A stretch of 64,000 nucleotides of DNA from Chitinophagaceae bacterium (GCA_947374225.1 CANCAY010000001.1:151105-215104), one strand, 5' to 3'; positions 17,021-26,652 are shown, counted from the stretch's first letter. The notes: generated from the sequence alone by a model not told the origin. Translations and numbers: made by a program.

Positions 17021-17716
17021 ATGGCTTATAAAGATTTGTTTTTTGACTTAGATCATACTATTTGGGACTTTGAATTAAATTCAAAAGAAACTATTCAAGA
17101 ATTATTTGATACCTATGAACTCAAGAACTTAGGTATACTAGATTTTGATGCCTATTTTACCCAATACAGTATGCACAATCATCGCTTATGGGACCGATAT
17201 ACAAAGGGGTTTATTAAGCAAGAAGAATTGAGATGGAAGCGTATCTATTTAAGCTTGCTTGACTTTAAAGTAGCAGACGAAAAATTAGCCAAGCAAATGT
17301 CCATTGATTACTTAGACATATTACCCAATAAGACAAACCTATTTCCTTATACTATTGAGATTCTTGACTATCTGAAAAATAAGGGATATAAAATGCATTT
17401 AATAACAAATGGATTTGAGTCGGTACAGTTTAAGAAAATTCAAAACTCTAATTTAGAATCCTATTTTATTGAAGTCATTACCTCCGAGGCAAGTAATAGT
17501 TTAAAACCACATAAAGCCATTTTTGAATACGCTTTGGGCAAAACCAATGCCACTGTGGAATCAAGTATTATGATTGGTGATAATGAATCCGCCGACATTC
17601 AAGGAGGTATTAATATAGGTATGGATACTATTTTCGTAAATCATATCAATGCAGTACCCACTATTCCTGCAACCTATACTATCACTCACTTGAAACAATT
17701 AGAAGACATTTTATAA
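17021..17716 (+). CDS. yjjG: YjjG family noncanonical pyrimidine nucleotidase (HAD)
   Basis: A 231-residue HAD-superfamily phosphatase. Motif I DLDHT (9-13) contains the nucleophile Asp9, with a Trp-Asp following (IWDFE) as in YjjG. A four-helix cap spans about 20-95. Motif II is LITNGFE, motif III Lys is in SLKPHKAIFEYAL, and motif IV is GDNESADIQGG. YjjG hydrolyses noncanonical pyrimidine nucleotides such as 5-substituted dUMP and protects DNA from misincorporation. The stop abuts the convergent psd gene with no spacing. Confidence 0.88.
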   Translation: MAYKDLFFDLDHTIWDFELNSKETIQELFDTYELKNLGILDFDAYFTQYSMHNHRLWDRYTKGFIKQEELRWKRIYLSLLDFKVADEKLAKQMSIDYLDILPNKTNLFPYTIEILDYLKNKGYKMHLITNGFESVQFKKIQNSNLESYFIEVITSEASNSLKPHKAIFEYALGKTNATVESSIMIGDNESADIQGGINIGMDTIFVNHINAVPTIPATYTITHLKQLEDIL

Positions 17717-18373
17717 TTACCAAGAAGCTAAAATAGTAACTCCACCTTTTACGGTATCTCCAATTTTAGTATGAATTTTTGTTCCAATAGGTAATAATAA
17801 GTCTACTCTACTTCCAAATTTTATAAAACCATATTCCGCACATTGGTCATATTTTGTCCCAACAGTTGCATAATTGCAAATTCTTCTTGCTAAAGCCCCA
17901 GCAATTTGTTTACATAAAATACTTCCCTTCTCATTTTCTACTACCACAGACCATCGTTCATTGTCGGTAGAAGACTTGGGATGCCATGCCACTAAAAATT
18001 TACCTGGATGGTATTTGTTGTAAATGATATTACCCGCAATTGGCATTCTATTTACATGCACATTGGCTGGGCTCATGAATACACTTAATTGAATTCTTCG
18101 CTCTTTATAAAATTCATCTGGTTCTACTTCTTCAATCACAACCACCTTGCCATCAGCAGGAGCTATTATTGCTGAATCATTTATAGTTAACTTTCTATTA
18201 GGCATTCTAAAGAAAGAAACAATGAATAAAAATAAGCCTAGCAATATAGTAAATACGGCCCAAGCACCTACAGCGGTGATTGGAAATAAGTAAGAGAAAT
18301 TGACAATATTTAAAATCCCAACTACCAATGCAGTTAATGAAATAGTAGCGGTACCTTCTCTATGAATAGTCAT
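17717..18373 (-). CDS. psd: phosphatidylserine decarboxylase proenzyme
   Basis: A 218-residue protein of the short Psd type. Two hydrophobic helices lie at about 10-55, followed by the catalytic domain with APADGKVV and VFMSPANVHVNR. The self-cleavage site Gly187-Ser188 (FGSRVD) yields the pyruvoyl group on the small alpha chain. It makes phosphatidylethanolamine. It is the last gene of the CPBP-DUF2007-cdsA-psd run, so cytidylyltransferase and decarboxylase of the same lipid pathway are paired. A phosphatidylserine synthase gene is not in the window. Confidence 0.92.
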   Translation of the reverse strand: MTIHREGTATISLTALVVGILNIVNFSYLFPITAVGAWAVFTILLGLFLFIVSFFRMPNRKLTINDSAIIAPADGKVVVIEEVEPDEFYKERRIQLSVFMSPANVHVNRMPIAGNIIYNKYHPGKFLVAWHPKSSTDNERWSVVVENEKGSILCKQIAGALARRICNYATVGTKYDQCAEYGFIKFGSRVDLLLPIGTKIHTKIGDTVKGGVTILASW

Positions 18374-18404
18374 ATTATTATTTTGAGTGACAAAGATAAA
18401 ACAT

Positions 18405-19283
18405 CTAAAACAGAATCTGAAGGATTAACCAAACAAAGGGAACAGCAAATAAGATAGAATCAAAGCGATCTAAGAAACCACCATGACCAGGCATCATAGT
18501 ACCACTGTCTTTCACTCCAGCTAGCCTTTTCAATTTACTCTCAAAAAGATCTCCAAAAGTACCTGCAATACTAGCAGTAATACTGATAATAAATATATAC
18601 TTCTCTTGAATAGGTATCCAAATACCCAAAACCTTAGTTACCAATAACACAGAAAGCACAATCCCCGCAATAGTGCCTTCCCAAGTTTTATTGGGAGAAA
18701 TAGAAGACAATGGAGTTTTACCTATAAAAGACCCAACAATATAAGCCATAGTGTCATTTACCCAGATAGAAGCAATTACTAATAATGGAATTGAAAAAGA
18801 CCAATCCATAAAAAAGGTACTCACCATAAATGCTCTCAATTGGAAAAATAGAGATAAGCACATTGGTATATAAATCAATCCGAAAAACGAGATGGCTAAA
18901 TTTTGTAATACCATACCCTTGTCTTTATTTTTAATAAAATCCCAAGCTGTAAACGCAATCATTAATCCAAGCACCACATATAATGCGTAATTGCCAATAT
19001 ATTTTATACTTAGTCCATTAATTCCTAATGTACCAGGCGCCAATACCATCATCATTATAGTTCCTAAAACCAATAAACTCCATCTATGAATTGATCCAAT
19101 TAATTTGTAGGAAGGAAAAATTAAAGCCATTAGTTTTTGATATTCGTATAAACATCCAAATTGTATAATAGTGAACAAAGCAAAAAAGGTCCATTGATTC
19201 CAAACCAAACCTGCAATCATTAAAACAGCAAAAACTATTGCTGATATTGCTCTTACTTTAAACACAGAAAAATTTAACGCCAT
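18405..19283 (-). CDS. cdsA: phosphatidate cytidylyltransferase
   Basis: A 292-residue polytopic membrane enzyme that makes CDP-diacylglycerol from phosphatidate and CTP. About eight hydrophobic helices are evident. The CdsA signature is near the C-terminus (GVKDSGTMMPGHGGFLDRFDS-like, read in two parts KDSGTMMPGHGG and LDRFDS), preceded by SPNKTWEG. It is 31 bases upstream of psd and 46 bases downstream of the DUF2007 gene on the same strand, which is consistent with one phospholipid operon. Confidence 0.95.
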   Translation of the reverse strand: MALNFSVFKVRAISAIVFAVLMIAGLVWNQWTFFALFTIIQFGCLYEYQKLMALIFPSYKLIGSIHRWSLLVLGTIMMMVLAPGTLGINGLSIKYIGNYALYVVLGLMIAFTAWDFIKNKDKGMVLQNLAISFFGLIYIPMCLSLFFQLRAFMVSTFFMDWSFSIPLLVIASIWVNDTMAYIVGSFIGKTPLSSISPNKTWEGTIAGIVLSVLLVTKVLGIWIPIQEKYIFIISITASIAGTFGDLFESKLKRLAGVKDSGTMMPGHGGFLDRFDSILFAVPFVWLILQILF

Positions 19284-19329
19284 ACTTATTTATTTAAAAT
19301 TCATTTTTAAAAAATATAAAACCTCTTTT

Positions 19330-19551
19330 TTAATCAGGCTCTACACTTGTTAGGTTTAATTCATTAATTATTTGCAATGCTAAGTCATATTGCGCTTCTT
19401 GAACATAGACTTCCACTTTTCCTAAAAAAACGAAAGACGAGTCTTGTTTATTTAATAATTTAGCAGCTATGCCATTTTCATTGAGCATTCCCATTACCAT
19501 GGAAGCTGTGGCTAATTGCGTACTACTAAATACTTTTTTCCAGTCCTGCAT
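19330..19551 (-). CDS. DUF2007 domain protein
   Basis: A 73-residue soluble protein with the DUF2007 pattern: WKKVFSSTQLATASMVMGMLNENGI, AAKLLNKQDSSF and VEVYVQEAQYDLALQIIN. This is a small alpha/beta unit resembling the regulatory signal-transducing DUF2007/PII-like folds. Its start lies 26 bases inside the end of the CPBP protease gene, so it is translationally linked to it. This gene is commonly near cdsA in Bacteroidota, but its function is not known. Confidence 0.8.
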   Translation of the reverse strand: MQDWKKVFSSTQLATASMVMGMLNENGIAAKLLNKQDSSFVFLGKVEVYVQEAQYDLALQIINELNLTSVEPD

Positions 19552-20443
19552 TTTCTGAGTTGTTTTTTAATTGCTTCAATAAAAAATATACTACAATAAT
19601 AGCAACAAAAACCCAATAGTAAGTAAGATTGCCTTCCAATACGGTTTCTACTTTTTTAGGATCGTCACGCACTAAATATAAAGCAGTAATGCCAATTGCA
19701 TTATTAATAAAGTGCATTAACATGGGTAACCAAATACTTTTGGAAAAATAATAGATACAACCCAATACAATACCTAATGACATTCTAGACAAAAAGCCAA
19801 AATAAGAAAAATGAAAGGCACTAAATAATATCGCAGTAACTACAATTGCTATATAAGGTTTCCCTGACCAATCCATTAATATTTTTTGAAGGCTGGCTCT
19901 AAAAAATAATTCCTCCACAATTGCCGGCACTAATGCCACAGCCATAATAGCATATAGTAAATCTAATACTGACTTCATTTGTGTCATGGCCATTAAGGCC
20001 TGTTTGTATTGTGCTTCCAACCCATCCGCCCATGCTTTTATGCCTGAGGTAACTGGAATTTTGTCTGTTAGGTCTCCTAATGCGCCACTTAAAAACAAAC
20101 CAGCTATGGCTAATAAGACTACTAATATAATTTGTTCATTTTTAGGTTTACAATTCATACCCATATTATGAGCAAGCTTCCCCTTGGTAAAAATGGCTAC
20201 CGCAATACTTGGGAGCCCAAATGCAATAATAGAAGCCAATCCGTTGGCAAATTGAGCCAACTTGCTATTTTCGGGATCTAAAATAATAGATTGCAATTGG
20301 TTAAAAGGGACATGTAAATAGGCTGCCACTAAGGAAAAACTAATCAGCGCGCCTAAAATCATACTTATGCCGGTAGCACCCAGAAATAAGGCCATTCTAT
20401 AACCAGGGGACATATTAAAAATTGAATGCGCTGATGACTCCAT
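19526..20443 (-). CDS. CPBP family intramembrane metalloprotease
   Basis: A 305-residue protein with about eight membrane helices. The CPBP (CAAX protease and bacteriocin-processing) motifs are present: EELFFR (glutamate pair plus Arg), FSAFHFSYFG, and MHFINNA with the last His/Asn. These proteins are Rce1-like glutamyl or metal-dependent proteases; many bacterial members have unknown substrates. I chose the ATG at 20443 (MESSAHS), because the 16 residues from the longer in-frame start lie across the promoter region of the divergent dus gene. The 3' end overlaps DUF2007. Confidence 0.85.
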   Translation of the reverse strand: MESSAHSIFNMSPGYRMALFLGATGISMILGALISFSLVAAYLHVPFNQLQSIILDPENSKLAQFANGLASIIAFGLPSIAVAIFTKGKLAHNMGMNCKPKNEQIILVVLLAIAGLFLSGALGDLTDKIPVTSGIKAWADGLEAQYKQALMAMTQMKSVLDLLYAIMAVALVPAIVEELFFRASLQKILMDWSGKPYIAIVVTAILFSAFHFSYFGFLSRMSLGIVLGCIYYFSKSIWLPMLMHFINNAIGITALYLVRDDPKKVETVLEGNLTYYWVFVAIIVVYFLLKQLKNNSENAGLEKSI

Positions 20444-20461
20444 GTAAATACAATTTATTGG

Positions 20462-20469
20462 TACCTTTG
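20462..20469 (+). promoter_or_regulatory. putative -7 box (TACCTTTG) for dus
   Basis: TACCTTTG matches TAnnTTTG exactly and lies in the divergent gap, 36 bases before the dus ATG. Confidence 0.45.
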
Positions 20470-20505
20470 CAACCGTATCGGTTAGATGCAAGATAATGAA
20501 TTCAT

Positions 20506-21546
20506 ATGGTTTCTATAGGTCCTATACAATTACCGGATTTTCCTTTATTACTCGCTCCAATGGAGGATGTAAGTGATCCCCCATTTAGAGCAGTGTGTAA
20601 AGACAATGGTGCAGACCTCATGTATACTGAGTTTATAAGTAGTGAGGGGCTTATTCGTGATGCCATTAAAAGCAAGCAAAAGCTTGATATTTATGACTAT
20701 GAACGCCCTATTGGAATACAGATATTTGGTGGAGACGAGGAAGCAATGGCGCTTTGCACTAAAATAGTTGACACAGTAAATCCGGACTTGATAGACATCA
20801 ATTTTGGTTGCCCAGTTAAAAAAGTGGCTATGAAAGGTGCTGGTGCTGGGGTCTTGAAGGACCTAGACTTAATGGTTAAATTAACGGAAGCCGTGGTAAA
20901 AAGTACCAACTTACCGGTTACTGTAAAGACAAGATTAGGCTGGGACGAGTCAACCAAAAATATTCACGAAGTAGCTTTACGTTTACAAGACGTAGGTATT
21001 AAAGCATTAGCAATTCATGGTAGAACAAGAATGCAAATGTATAAGGGAGAAGCAGACTGGACTTTAATAGGTGAAATTAAGAATGACCCAAGAATTCAAA
21101 TTCCAATTTTCGGGAATGGGGACATTAATTCCCCAGAGAAAGCATTAGAATATAAAAACAGATATGGCATTGACGGAATCATGATTGGACGAGCTGCAAT
21201 TGGATACCCTTGGATATTTAGAGAAATAAAACATTTCTTAGCCACAGGCCAAAGAATGGCTGACCCTACTATTGAAGAGCGTGTAGAAGTAGCAAGAAAG
21301 CATTTGATAAAATCATTTGAATGGAAAGGACCGGTTGCTGGAATTAATGAAATGAGAAGACATTATGCCAATTATTTAAGAGGCCTTCCTAATATTAAAG
21401 AGTACCGTGCTAAATTAGTAACAATAACAGAACAAGCTGAAGTTGAAGCGGTATTAGATGAGATTAAAGAAACTTATAAAGGCATGGTGATTGAATCAGG
21501 ACATATTGTGCTTGAAAATTATCACGAACATTGTCCAATCAATTAG
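20506..21546 (+). CDS. dusB: tRNA dihydrouridine synthase, DusB type
   Basis: A 346-residue FMN enzyme that reduces uridine to dihydrouridine in tRNA D-loops. The N-terminal APMEDVSDPPFR segment (17-28) and the catalytic cysteine in INFGCPVKKV (Cys102) are diagnostic. VKTRLGWD and AIHGRTRMQMYKG are the substrate and FMN phosphate segments, and GNGDINS and GIMIGRAAIGYPW complete the barrel. A C-terminal helical domain binds tRNA. A DusB assignment is the usual one for a single bacterial Dus of this size. A terminator follows directly. Confidence 0.92.
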   Translation: MVSIGPIQLPDFPLLLAPMEDVSDPPFRAVCKDNGADLMYTEFISSEGLIRDAIKSKQKLDIYDYERPIGIQIFGGDEEAMALCTKIVDTVNPDLIDINFGCPVKKVAMKGAGAGVLKDLDLMVKLTEAVVKSTNLPVTVKTRLGWDESTKNIHEVALRLQDVGIKALAIHGRTRMQMYKGEADWTLIGEIKNDPRIQIPIFGNGDINSPEKALEYKNRYGIDGIMIGRAAIGYPWIFREIKHFLATGQRMADPTIEERVEVARKHLIKSFEWKGPVAGINEMRRHYANYLRGLPNIKEYRAKLVTITEQAEVEAVLDEIKETYKGMVIESGHIVLENYHEHCPIN

Positions 21547-21548
21547 CA

Positions 21549-21579
21549 AAAATGAGTCTCTAACGGGACTCATTTTTTT
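21549..21579 (+). terminator. Rho-independent terminator after dusB
   Basis: AAAATGAGTC (21549-21558) pairs with GACTCATTTT (21567-21576), an 8-base loop, and additional T residues. On the minus strand it could also end the glutathione peroxidase transcript. Confidence 0.85.
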
Positions 21580-21597
21580 ATCCTACTAATTTTAAAA

Positions 21598-22272
21598 TTA
21601 TTTCGCCTCTACTGCAGCAATCACTTCAGCAGCTAAAGGGTCCACTGTCATTGGGAAATAATGCGTTAATACTCCTTGCTCATTAATTAAATACTTACAA
21701 AAATTCCAAGCAGGCTCTTGATGACACCATCCATTAATGGTCATGTCGGATAACCATTTATGCACTTCGTTTTGATGGTTCTTTTTAATGACAATTGATT
21801 TTTCCATTAAAGGAAAACTAACCCCATAATTCTTCTTACAGAAAGCAGCAATGTTTTCATTACCCCCTTTTTCTTGTTCTTTAAAATCATTAGAAGGAAA
21901 ACCAATGACCACTAATTTATCCGCAAATTGTATAGACAATTTTTCAAGTGCCTCATATTGACCAGTAAAACCACAATCACTTGCCGTGTTTACTATCATT
22001 ATTTTTTTTCCTTTAAATTGTTCAAAGCTAAAGTCCTTGCCATTAATGTCTTTCATTTTTAACGAGTAAAATGAAATTATTGGAGCAACATTTTGTTGGT
22101 TAATTAAAGTTTGCTTTTTACCACTAGACTTACTGGACCACATTATAACAGGATACAGTGTTTTTAAGACCGACTGCTTATAAGACATGTCTTTTCGTTT
22201 CATCAACAAAGTAGCAGCAACTAAAACACCAATGGCAATGGCAATTTTTATCATAATATTTTTTTTAAGCAT
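21598..22272 (-). CDS. glutathione peroxidase family protein, membrane-anchored
   Basis: A 224-residue thioredoxin-fold peroxidase. The N-terminus is a hydrophobic anchor (KIAIAIGVLVAATLLM), then a linker, then the Gpx domain with NTASDCGFTGQYEAL (peroxidatic Cys), GFPSNDF and PAWNFCKYLI. The usual FPCNQF is replaced by FPSNDF, so the catalytic Gln of the Gpx tetrad is Asp and the second Cys is Ser; the Trp-Asn pair is kept. Bacterial members usually use thioredoxin. The ATG at 22272 overlaps the upstream aldehyde dehydrogenase stop (TAATG), which decides the start and indicates coupling. Confidence 0.85.
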   Translation of the reverse strand: MLKKNIMIKIAIAIGVLVAATLLMKRKDMSYKQSVLKTLYPVIMWSSKSSGKKQTLINQQNVAPIISFYSLKMKDINGKDFSFEQFKGKKIMIVNTASDCGFTGQYEALEKLSIQFADKLVVIGFPSNDFKEQEKGGNENIAAFCKKNYGVSFPLMEKSIVIKKNHQNEVHKWLSDMTINGWCHQEPAWNFCKYLINEQGVLTHYFPMTVDPLAAEVIAAVEAK

Positions 22273-23639
22273 TATCCAATTAGTTTTTTCAGCAACCAAC
22301 CCTTGCCCTTATAAGGAGGATATTTTAAATCGGGGTCTATCCAAGTAGGTGTTTTCATAACCGCTTTTAAATGCGTGAAAGTGTCAAAACTTGACTTACC
22401 ATGATATCCACCCATTCCGCTATAACCCCTGCCACCAAAGGGCAATGCATGATTCGTCAGATGCCAACTTGCATTATTTACACAAGCTCCTCCAGATGGC
22501 ACTTTAGTTAACCAATAATCCTGTGTTGCCTCATTACTTGTAAAAACATAAAATGCTAATGGGTTAGGATGACGATTAATAATTTCCAATGCTTCTTCCT
22601 CACTGTCATAAGTTATGACAGGTAAAATTGGACCAAATATTTCGTCCTGCATTACTTTAGCATCTGCTTTAATTTCTGTTAAAATGGTTGGCTCAATAAA
22701 TAAAGTAGCCGCGTCTGACTTTCCACCATACACAATTTTACCATCGTTAAAATATTGCACCAATCTTGACCACTGTTTATTATTAATTATTTTGCCATAC
22801 CCATCTGTATTGGCTGCATCCTTACCATAAAATTGCTGAATGGCTTTTATTAATTCTTCAATTAAAACATCTTTAAACGCAGTTGGTACTAAAATATAAT
22901 CAGGTGCTACACACATTTGACCAGCATTAGAAAACTTAGTGGTAGCAATTCTTCTGGCAGCCACTCTCATATTGGCATCCGCAGCAATCAAGGCTGGACT
23001 CTTGCCCCCTAATTCCAATGTTACTGGAACTAATTTTTCAGCAGCTGCTTTGTAAATAATTTTACCCACTTCGGTACTTCCAGTATAGAAGATATGATCG
23101 AATCTAAATTCACTGAACATAGGAGGTAATACTTGTGCACCTTCTCCTTCTACATACAAAATATAATTATCTGGAAATAAAGAATTTATAATCTGCTGCA
23201 TGACTTTCGACGTAGCAGGTGCAAATTCACTAGGCTTAAGTACCACGCAATTTCCTCCAGCAATGGCCCCAATTAATGGTGTAAACAATAATTGAAATGG
23301 ATAGTTCCAAGGACCAATAATACAAACCACTCCTAATGGTTCTCTAATAGTAAAGCAGCTAGACGGTTGGTTTAATAAATTGGTAGGCACTGACGTTGGC
23401 TGCATCCAAGATTTCATATGGTCAATGGTATAGTTCAATTCATTCATGAAAAAGCCAATCTCGGTAGCCCAAGCTTCCTCAGGTGTTTTTTTCAAATCGG
23501 CATATAATGCTTCATTTAACGCTTTTTCTGACTCTAAAACAGCCTTTTTCAGTCTATTAAGTTGTAATAATCTAAAAGCTAGGGTTTGAGTAGCACCAGA
23601 CATAAAGTATTGTCTTAGTTGCAGCAAGGAGGAATTCAT
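22272..23639 (-). CDS. aldehyde dehydrogenase family protein (class 3-like)
   Basis: A 455-residue NAD(P)-dependent dehydrogenase. GPWNYPFQL, KPSEFAP, the Glu in LELGGKSP (Glu209) and the nucleophile in NAGQMCVAP (Cys243) are visible. Absence of the long N-terminus and the C-terminal hydrophobic region resembling ALDH3 suggest a fatty or aromatic aldehyde substrate. I chose the ATG at 23639 (MNSSLLQL), since the longer frame adds an improbable ten residues. It is coupled by one base to the glutathione peroxidase, so together they may remove aldehydes and peroxides arising from lipid oxidation. Confidence 0.9.
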   Translation of the reverse strand: MNSSLLQLRQYFMSGATQTLAFRLLQLNRLKKAVLESEKALNEALYADLKKTPEEAWATEIGFFMNELNYTIDHMKSWMQPTSVPTNLLNQPSSCFTIREPLGVVCIIGPWNYPFQLLFTPLIGAIAGGNCVVLKPSEFAPATSKVMQQIINSLFPDNYILYVEGEGAQVLPPMFSEFRFDHIFYTGSTEVGKIIYKAAAEKLVPVTLELGGKSPALIAADANMRVAARRIATTKFSNAGQMCVAPDYILVPTAFKDVLIEELIKAIQQFYGKDAANTDGYGKIINNKQWSRLVQYFNDGKIVYGGKSDAATLFIEPTILTEIKADAKVMQDEIFGPILPVITYDSEEEALEIINRHPNPLAFYVFTSNEATQDYWLTKVPSGGACVNNASWHLTNHALPFGGRGYSGMGGYHGKSSFDTFTHLKAVMKTPTWIDPDLKYPPYKGKGWLLKKLIG

Positions 23640-23795
23640 AAAACAGGTATTAATAATATGATAAAGCAATTTAAGCTATAATAACGAAAGCGATACTGAT
23701 ATTGTTCACTCGTAAAAATTATTCTCCTTATTGCTAAATTTTTTATAATTTAACGTAGTCATTAATTAACGATTATTAACTTTTAACGAATTGCT

Positions 23796-25250
23796 ATGTC
23801 CAAGAAAAAATCAGATAATTCTAGGAGAGATTTTATTAAAAACGCCTCGCTTGCAATGGGTGGTTTTTATATCTTACCAAGACACGTATTAGGTGGAAAA
23901 GGATTTATTGCCCCAAGCGATAAATTACAAATTGCAGGTATTGGTGCCGGTGGAAAAGGAGAAGGTGACTTATGGTCCTTCTACAATAGTGGAAAAGCAG
24001 ATATCGCTTTTTTATGTGATGTAGATGAGCGTCAAACAGCGAAAAGCCGTGAGCGTTATCCAAAAGCAAAAGTATACACAGACTATAGAGAGATGTTAGA
24101 AAAAGAAGCAAAGCATATAGATGCTGTTTCAGTTTCAACACCAGACCATATGCACGCTGTTCAAGCAATGGCTGCAATGCAATTAAAAAAGCACGTATAT
24201 GTTCAAAAGCCAATGGCACATGACATTTACGAGGCACGTATGATGACTAAAGCTGCACACGATCATAATGTAGTTACTCAAATGGGTAACCAAGGTTCTT
24301 CTGGTGACGGTGTACGTATGTTACAAGACTGGCATCAAGCTGGTTTAATTGGGGACATTCATACTATTTATTGTTACACTGACAGACCAGTATGGCCTCA
24401 AGGTGTTATGCGTCCAACTACTAATTCACCAATTCCAGCTGGATTGAATTTTGACTTATGGTTAGGTACCGCACCACAAAGAGATTATTTTGATGGCTTA
24501 TTACCGTTTAACTGGAGAGGATGGTGGGATTACGGTACCGGCGCATTAGGTGATATGGCTTGTCATATTATGGCTCCTGCATTTGCAGTAGCAGGTTTAG
24601 GATACCCTATTGCTGCTGAATGTAGTGTTGCAACAAGATACACTGCACCTTGGCAGAGACTAAACGCACCAGACAGTGGACCAATGTCGTCTCATATTAT
24701 TTTAACTTTCAAAGGTCAAAATGGTAAACCAGACATTAAATTACATTGGATGGATGGCGGAATTCAACCTGAAAGACCAGCTGAATTAGGACCTAATGAA
24801 GTGATGGGTGATGGTGGTAATGGTGTAATTTTTGAAGGAACTAAGGGAAAAATGATGGCAGGCACTTATGGAGTGAATCCTCAGTTATTACCTACCAATT
24901 TAACAAGTACTACCAAAGTGCCTCAAATAATTGAAAGAGTTAAAGGAGGTGCCGAAGGTCATTATGCAGCATGGGTGGAAGCTTGTATTGCAGGGCCAGG
25001 AAGTAGAGAAGCAAAAATGTTAAGTTCTCATTTTGATATTGCAGGGCCTTTAACAGAGTCTGTATTAATGGGCAACTTAGCTATTAGAAGTTATGATGTT
25101 AAAGTGAATGACAAAAAAGGATTAAGTACTTACCCAGGCCGTAATATTCAATTATTATGGGATGGACCAAATATGAAGATTACCAATTTCGATCCAGCGA
25201 ATCAGTTCGTGAAAAGAACGTATCGTGACGGTTGGTCATTGGGCGTTTAA
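23796..25250 (+). CDS. Gfo/Idh/MocA family oxidoreductase, Tat-exported
   Basis: A 484-residue NAD(P)-dependent oxidoreductase. Residues 1-38 are a twin-arginine signal (NSRRDFIKNASLA, Arg10-Arg11). The Rossmann motif GIGAGGKG (48-55) follows, then CDVDE, STPDHMHA and the catalytic VQKPM (Lys138; the family more often has EKP). The C-terminal alpha/beta domain carries WRGWWDYGTGALGDMACH. Such exported members act on sugars or glycosides and can hold NAD tightly. It opens the accessory sugar region, in a single transcript ended by a strong terminator. Confidence 0.88.
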   Translation: MSKKKSDNSRRDFIKNASLAMGGFYILPRHVLGGKGFIAPSDKLQIAGIGAGGKGEGDLWSFYNSGKADIAFLCDVDERQTAKSRERYPKAKVYTDYREMLEKEAKHIDAVSVSTPDHMHAVQAMAAMQLKKHVYVQKPMAHDIYEARMMTKAAHDHNVVTQMGNQGSSGDGVRMLQDWHQAGLIGDIHTIYCYTDRPVWPQGVMRPTTNSPIPAGLNFDLWLGTAPQRDYFDGLLPFNWRGWWDYGTGALGDMACHIMAPAFAVAGLGYPIAAECSVATRYTAPWQRLNAPDSGPMSSHIILTFKGQNGKPDIKLHWMDGGIQPERPAELGPNEVMGDGGNGVIFEGTKGKMMAGTYGVNPQLLPTNLTSTTKVPQIIERVKGGAEGHYAAWVEACIAGPGSREAKMLSSHFDIAGPLTESVLMGNLAIRSYDVKVNDKKGLSTYPGRNIQLLWDGPNMKITNFDPANQFVKRTYRDGWSLGV

Positions 25251-25279
25251 TATAAAATATTCGACTTGTTTATTTACAG

Positions 25280-25312
25280 TCCCTCTCGATTTATCGGGAG
25301 GGATTTTTTTTA
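25280..25312 (+). terminator. Rho-independent terminator after the Gfo/Idh/MocA gene
   Basis: A near-perfect stem TCCC.CTCGAT with ATCGGG.GGGA (25280-25303) is followed by nine T residues. Confidence 0.9.
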
Positions 25313-25438
25313 TCCCTTACTTTTTGAATTCTATTTTTATAACATACCTTTTTTGAATATCAACTCCAATTTATTAAAAGCGTATCTTCATGAATAGAAA
25401 ATATTTTATAAAAAGTAGTTAGCACTAATAGATAAATT

Positions 25439-26617
25439 ATGGAAAATTTAGCAAGTCAGTTTTTATTAAGAAAAGATATTAATTTTTTAAATTTCGGATC
25501 CTTTGGGGCAACGCCTAAACCCGTGTTTGATTATTACCAACAATGGCAAAAAGTATTAGAGGCAGAGCCCGTACAATTTATTGCATTTGACGGTCCTGAA
25601 TATTTATCAACTTCCAGAGCTGCTTTGGCAAAATTTATTCATTGCGACGACAAGGACGATTTAGTATATGTTACCAACCCTTCCTTTGGAATAAACATTA
25701 TTGCAAAAAGCTTCCCTTTAGAAGCAGGAGATGAAATATTAGCAACCGATATTGAATATGGCGCTTGTGATAGAACCTGGGATTATTATTGTGAAAAGAA
25801 AAAAGCGATATATAAAAGACAGAAGATAAATTTACCTATTACAACTAAGGAGCAATTCATTGAGGACTTCTTTAAAGGCTTAACTCCAAAAACAAAAGCT
25901 ATTTTTATTAGTCATATTACCAGTGCTACTGCATTAATATTTCCTGTTAAAGAAATATGTGAAATTGCGAAATCAAAGGGTTTGATTACTATAATTGACG
26001 GAGCCCATGCACCTGCCCATGTAGATTTAAGAATCAATGAATTACAAGTAGACTTTTATGTTGGCGCTTGTCATAAATGGATGATGGCTCCAAAAGGTGC
26101 TAGCTTTTTATACGCGCACAAAAGCGTTCAACATTTATGCGAGCCCCTAGTAGTAAGCTGGGGATATAAAGCAGCAAAGCCTTCGGAATCCACCTTTTTA
26201 GATTATCATCAAATGATTGGTACTAGAGACTTCTCTGCATTTTTAGCAGTTACTATGAGTATCATATTCATGCACGAAAACAATTGGCCAGCCGTATCTA
26301 AAAAATGTCATGAAATGGTTTTAGCGAATGCCCCCATATTTTATGCGTTATTAGGAACCCAGCCAATAAGTCCATTAACAAATGAGTGGATAGGACAAAT
26401 GATAAGCATTCCTATTAAAACCAAGGAGCCCGAAGTATTACAAAGAAAATTATACAAAGAGTTTAATATTGAGATTCCAATTATGCGTCAAGGGGACGAC
26501 ATTTATATGAGATACTCTATTAATGCTTTTAATACGGTTCAACATTTAGAAGCATTATATACTGCGCTAAGTACCATTATTAAAACGACTGATTTGATTG
26601 AAGTAAGTAAGCACTAA
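25439..26617 (+). CDS. class V aminotransferase family protein (isopenicillin N epimerase-like)
   Basis: A 392-residue PLP enzyme of fold type I, class V. The start LNFGSFGATPKPV (about 17-29) is typical of the isopenicillin N epimerase/EgtE-like branch. Asp187 in IIDGAHA contacts the pyridine nitrogen, His190 stacks, and Lys213 in GACHKWMMAPKG forms the Schiff base. A racemase/epimerase, C-S lyase or aminotransferase reaction is possible; sequence alone does not decide. It is flanked by terminators on both sides and is probably monocistronic. A link with the surrounding sugar genes is not clear. Confidence 0.85.
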   Translation: MENLASQFLLRKDINFLNFGSFGATPKPVFDYYQQWQKVLEAEPVQFIAFDGPEYLSTSRAALAKFIHCDDKDDLVYVTNPSFGINIIAKSFPLEAGDEILATDIEYGACDRTWDYYCEKKKAIYKRQKINLPITTKEQFIEDFFKGLTPKTKAIFISHITSATALIFPVKEICEIAKSKGLITIIDGAHAPAHVDLRINELQVDFYVGACHKWMMAPKGASFLYAHKSVQHLCEPLVVSWGYKAAKPSESTFLDYHQMIGTRDFSAFLAVTMSIIFMHENNWPAVSKKCHEMVLANAPIFYALLGTQPISPLTNEWIGQMISIPIKTKEPEVLQRKLYKEFNIEIPIMRQGDDIYMRYSINAFNTVQHLEALYTALSTIIKTTDLIEVSKH

Positions 26618-26652
26618 TTTATTAAACAGTTTTTGAAATTAGGATAATACTA

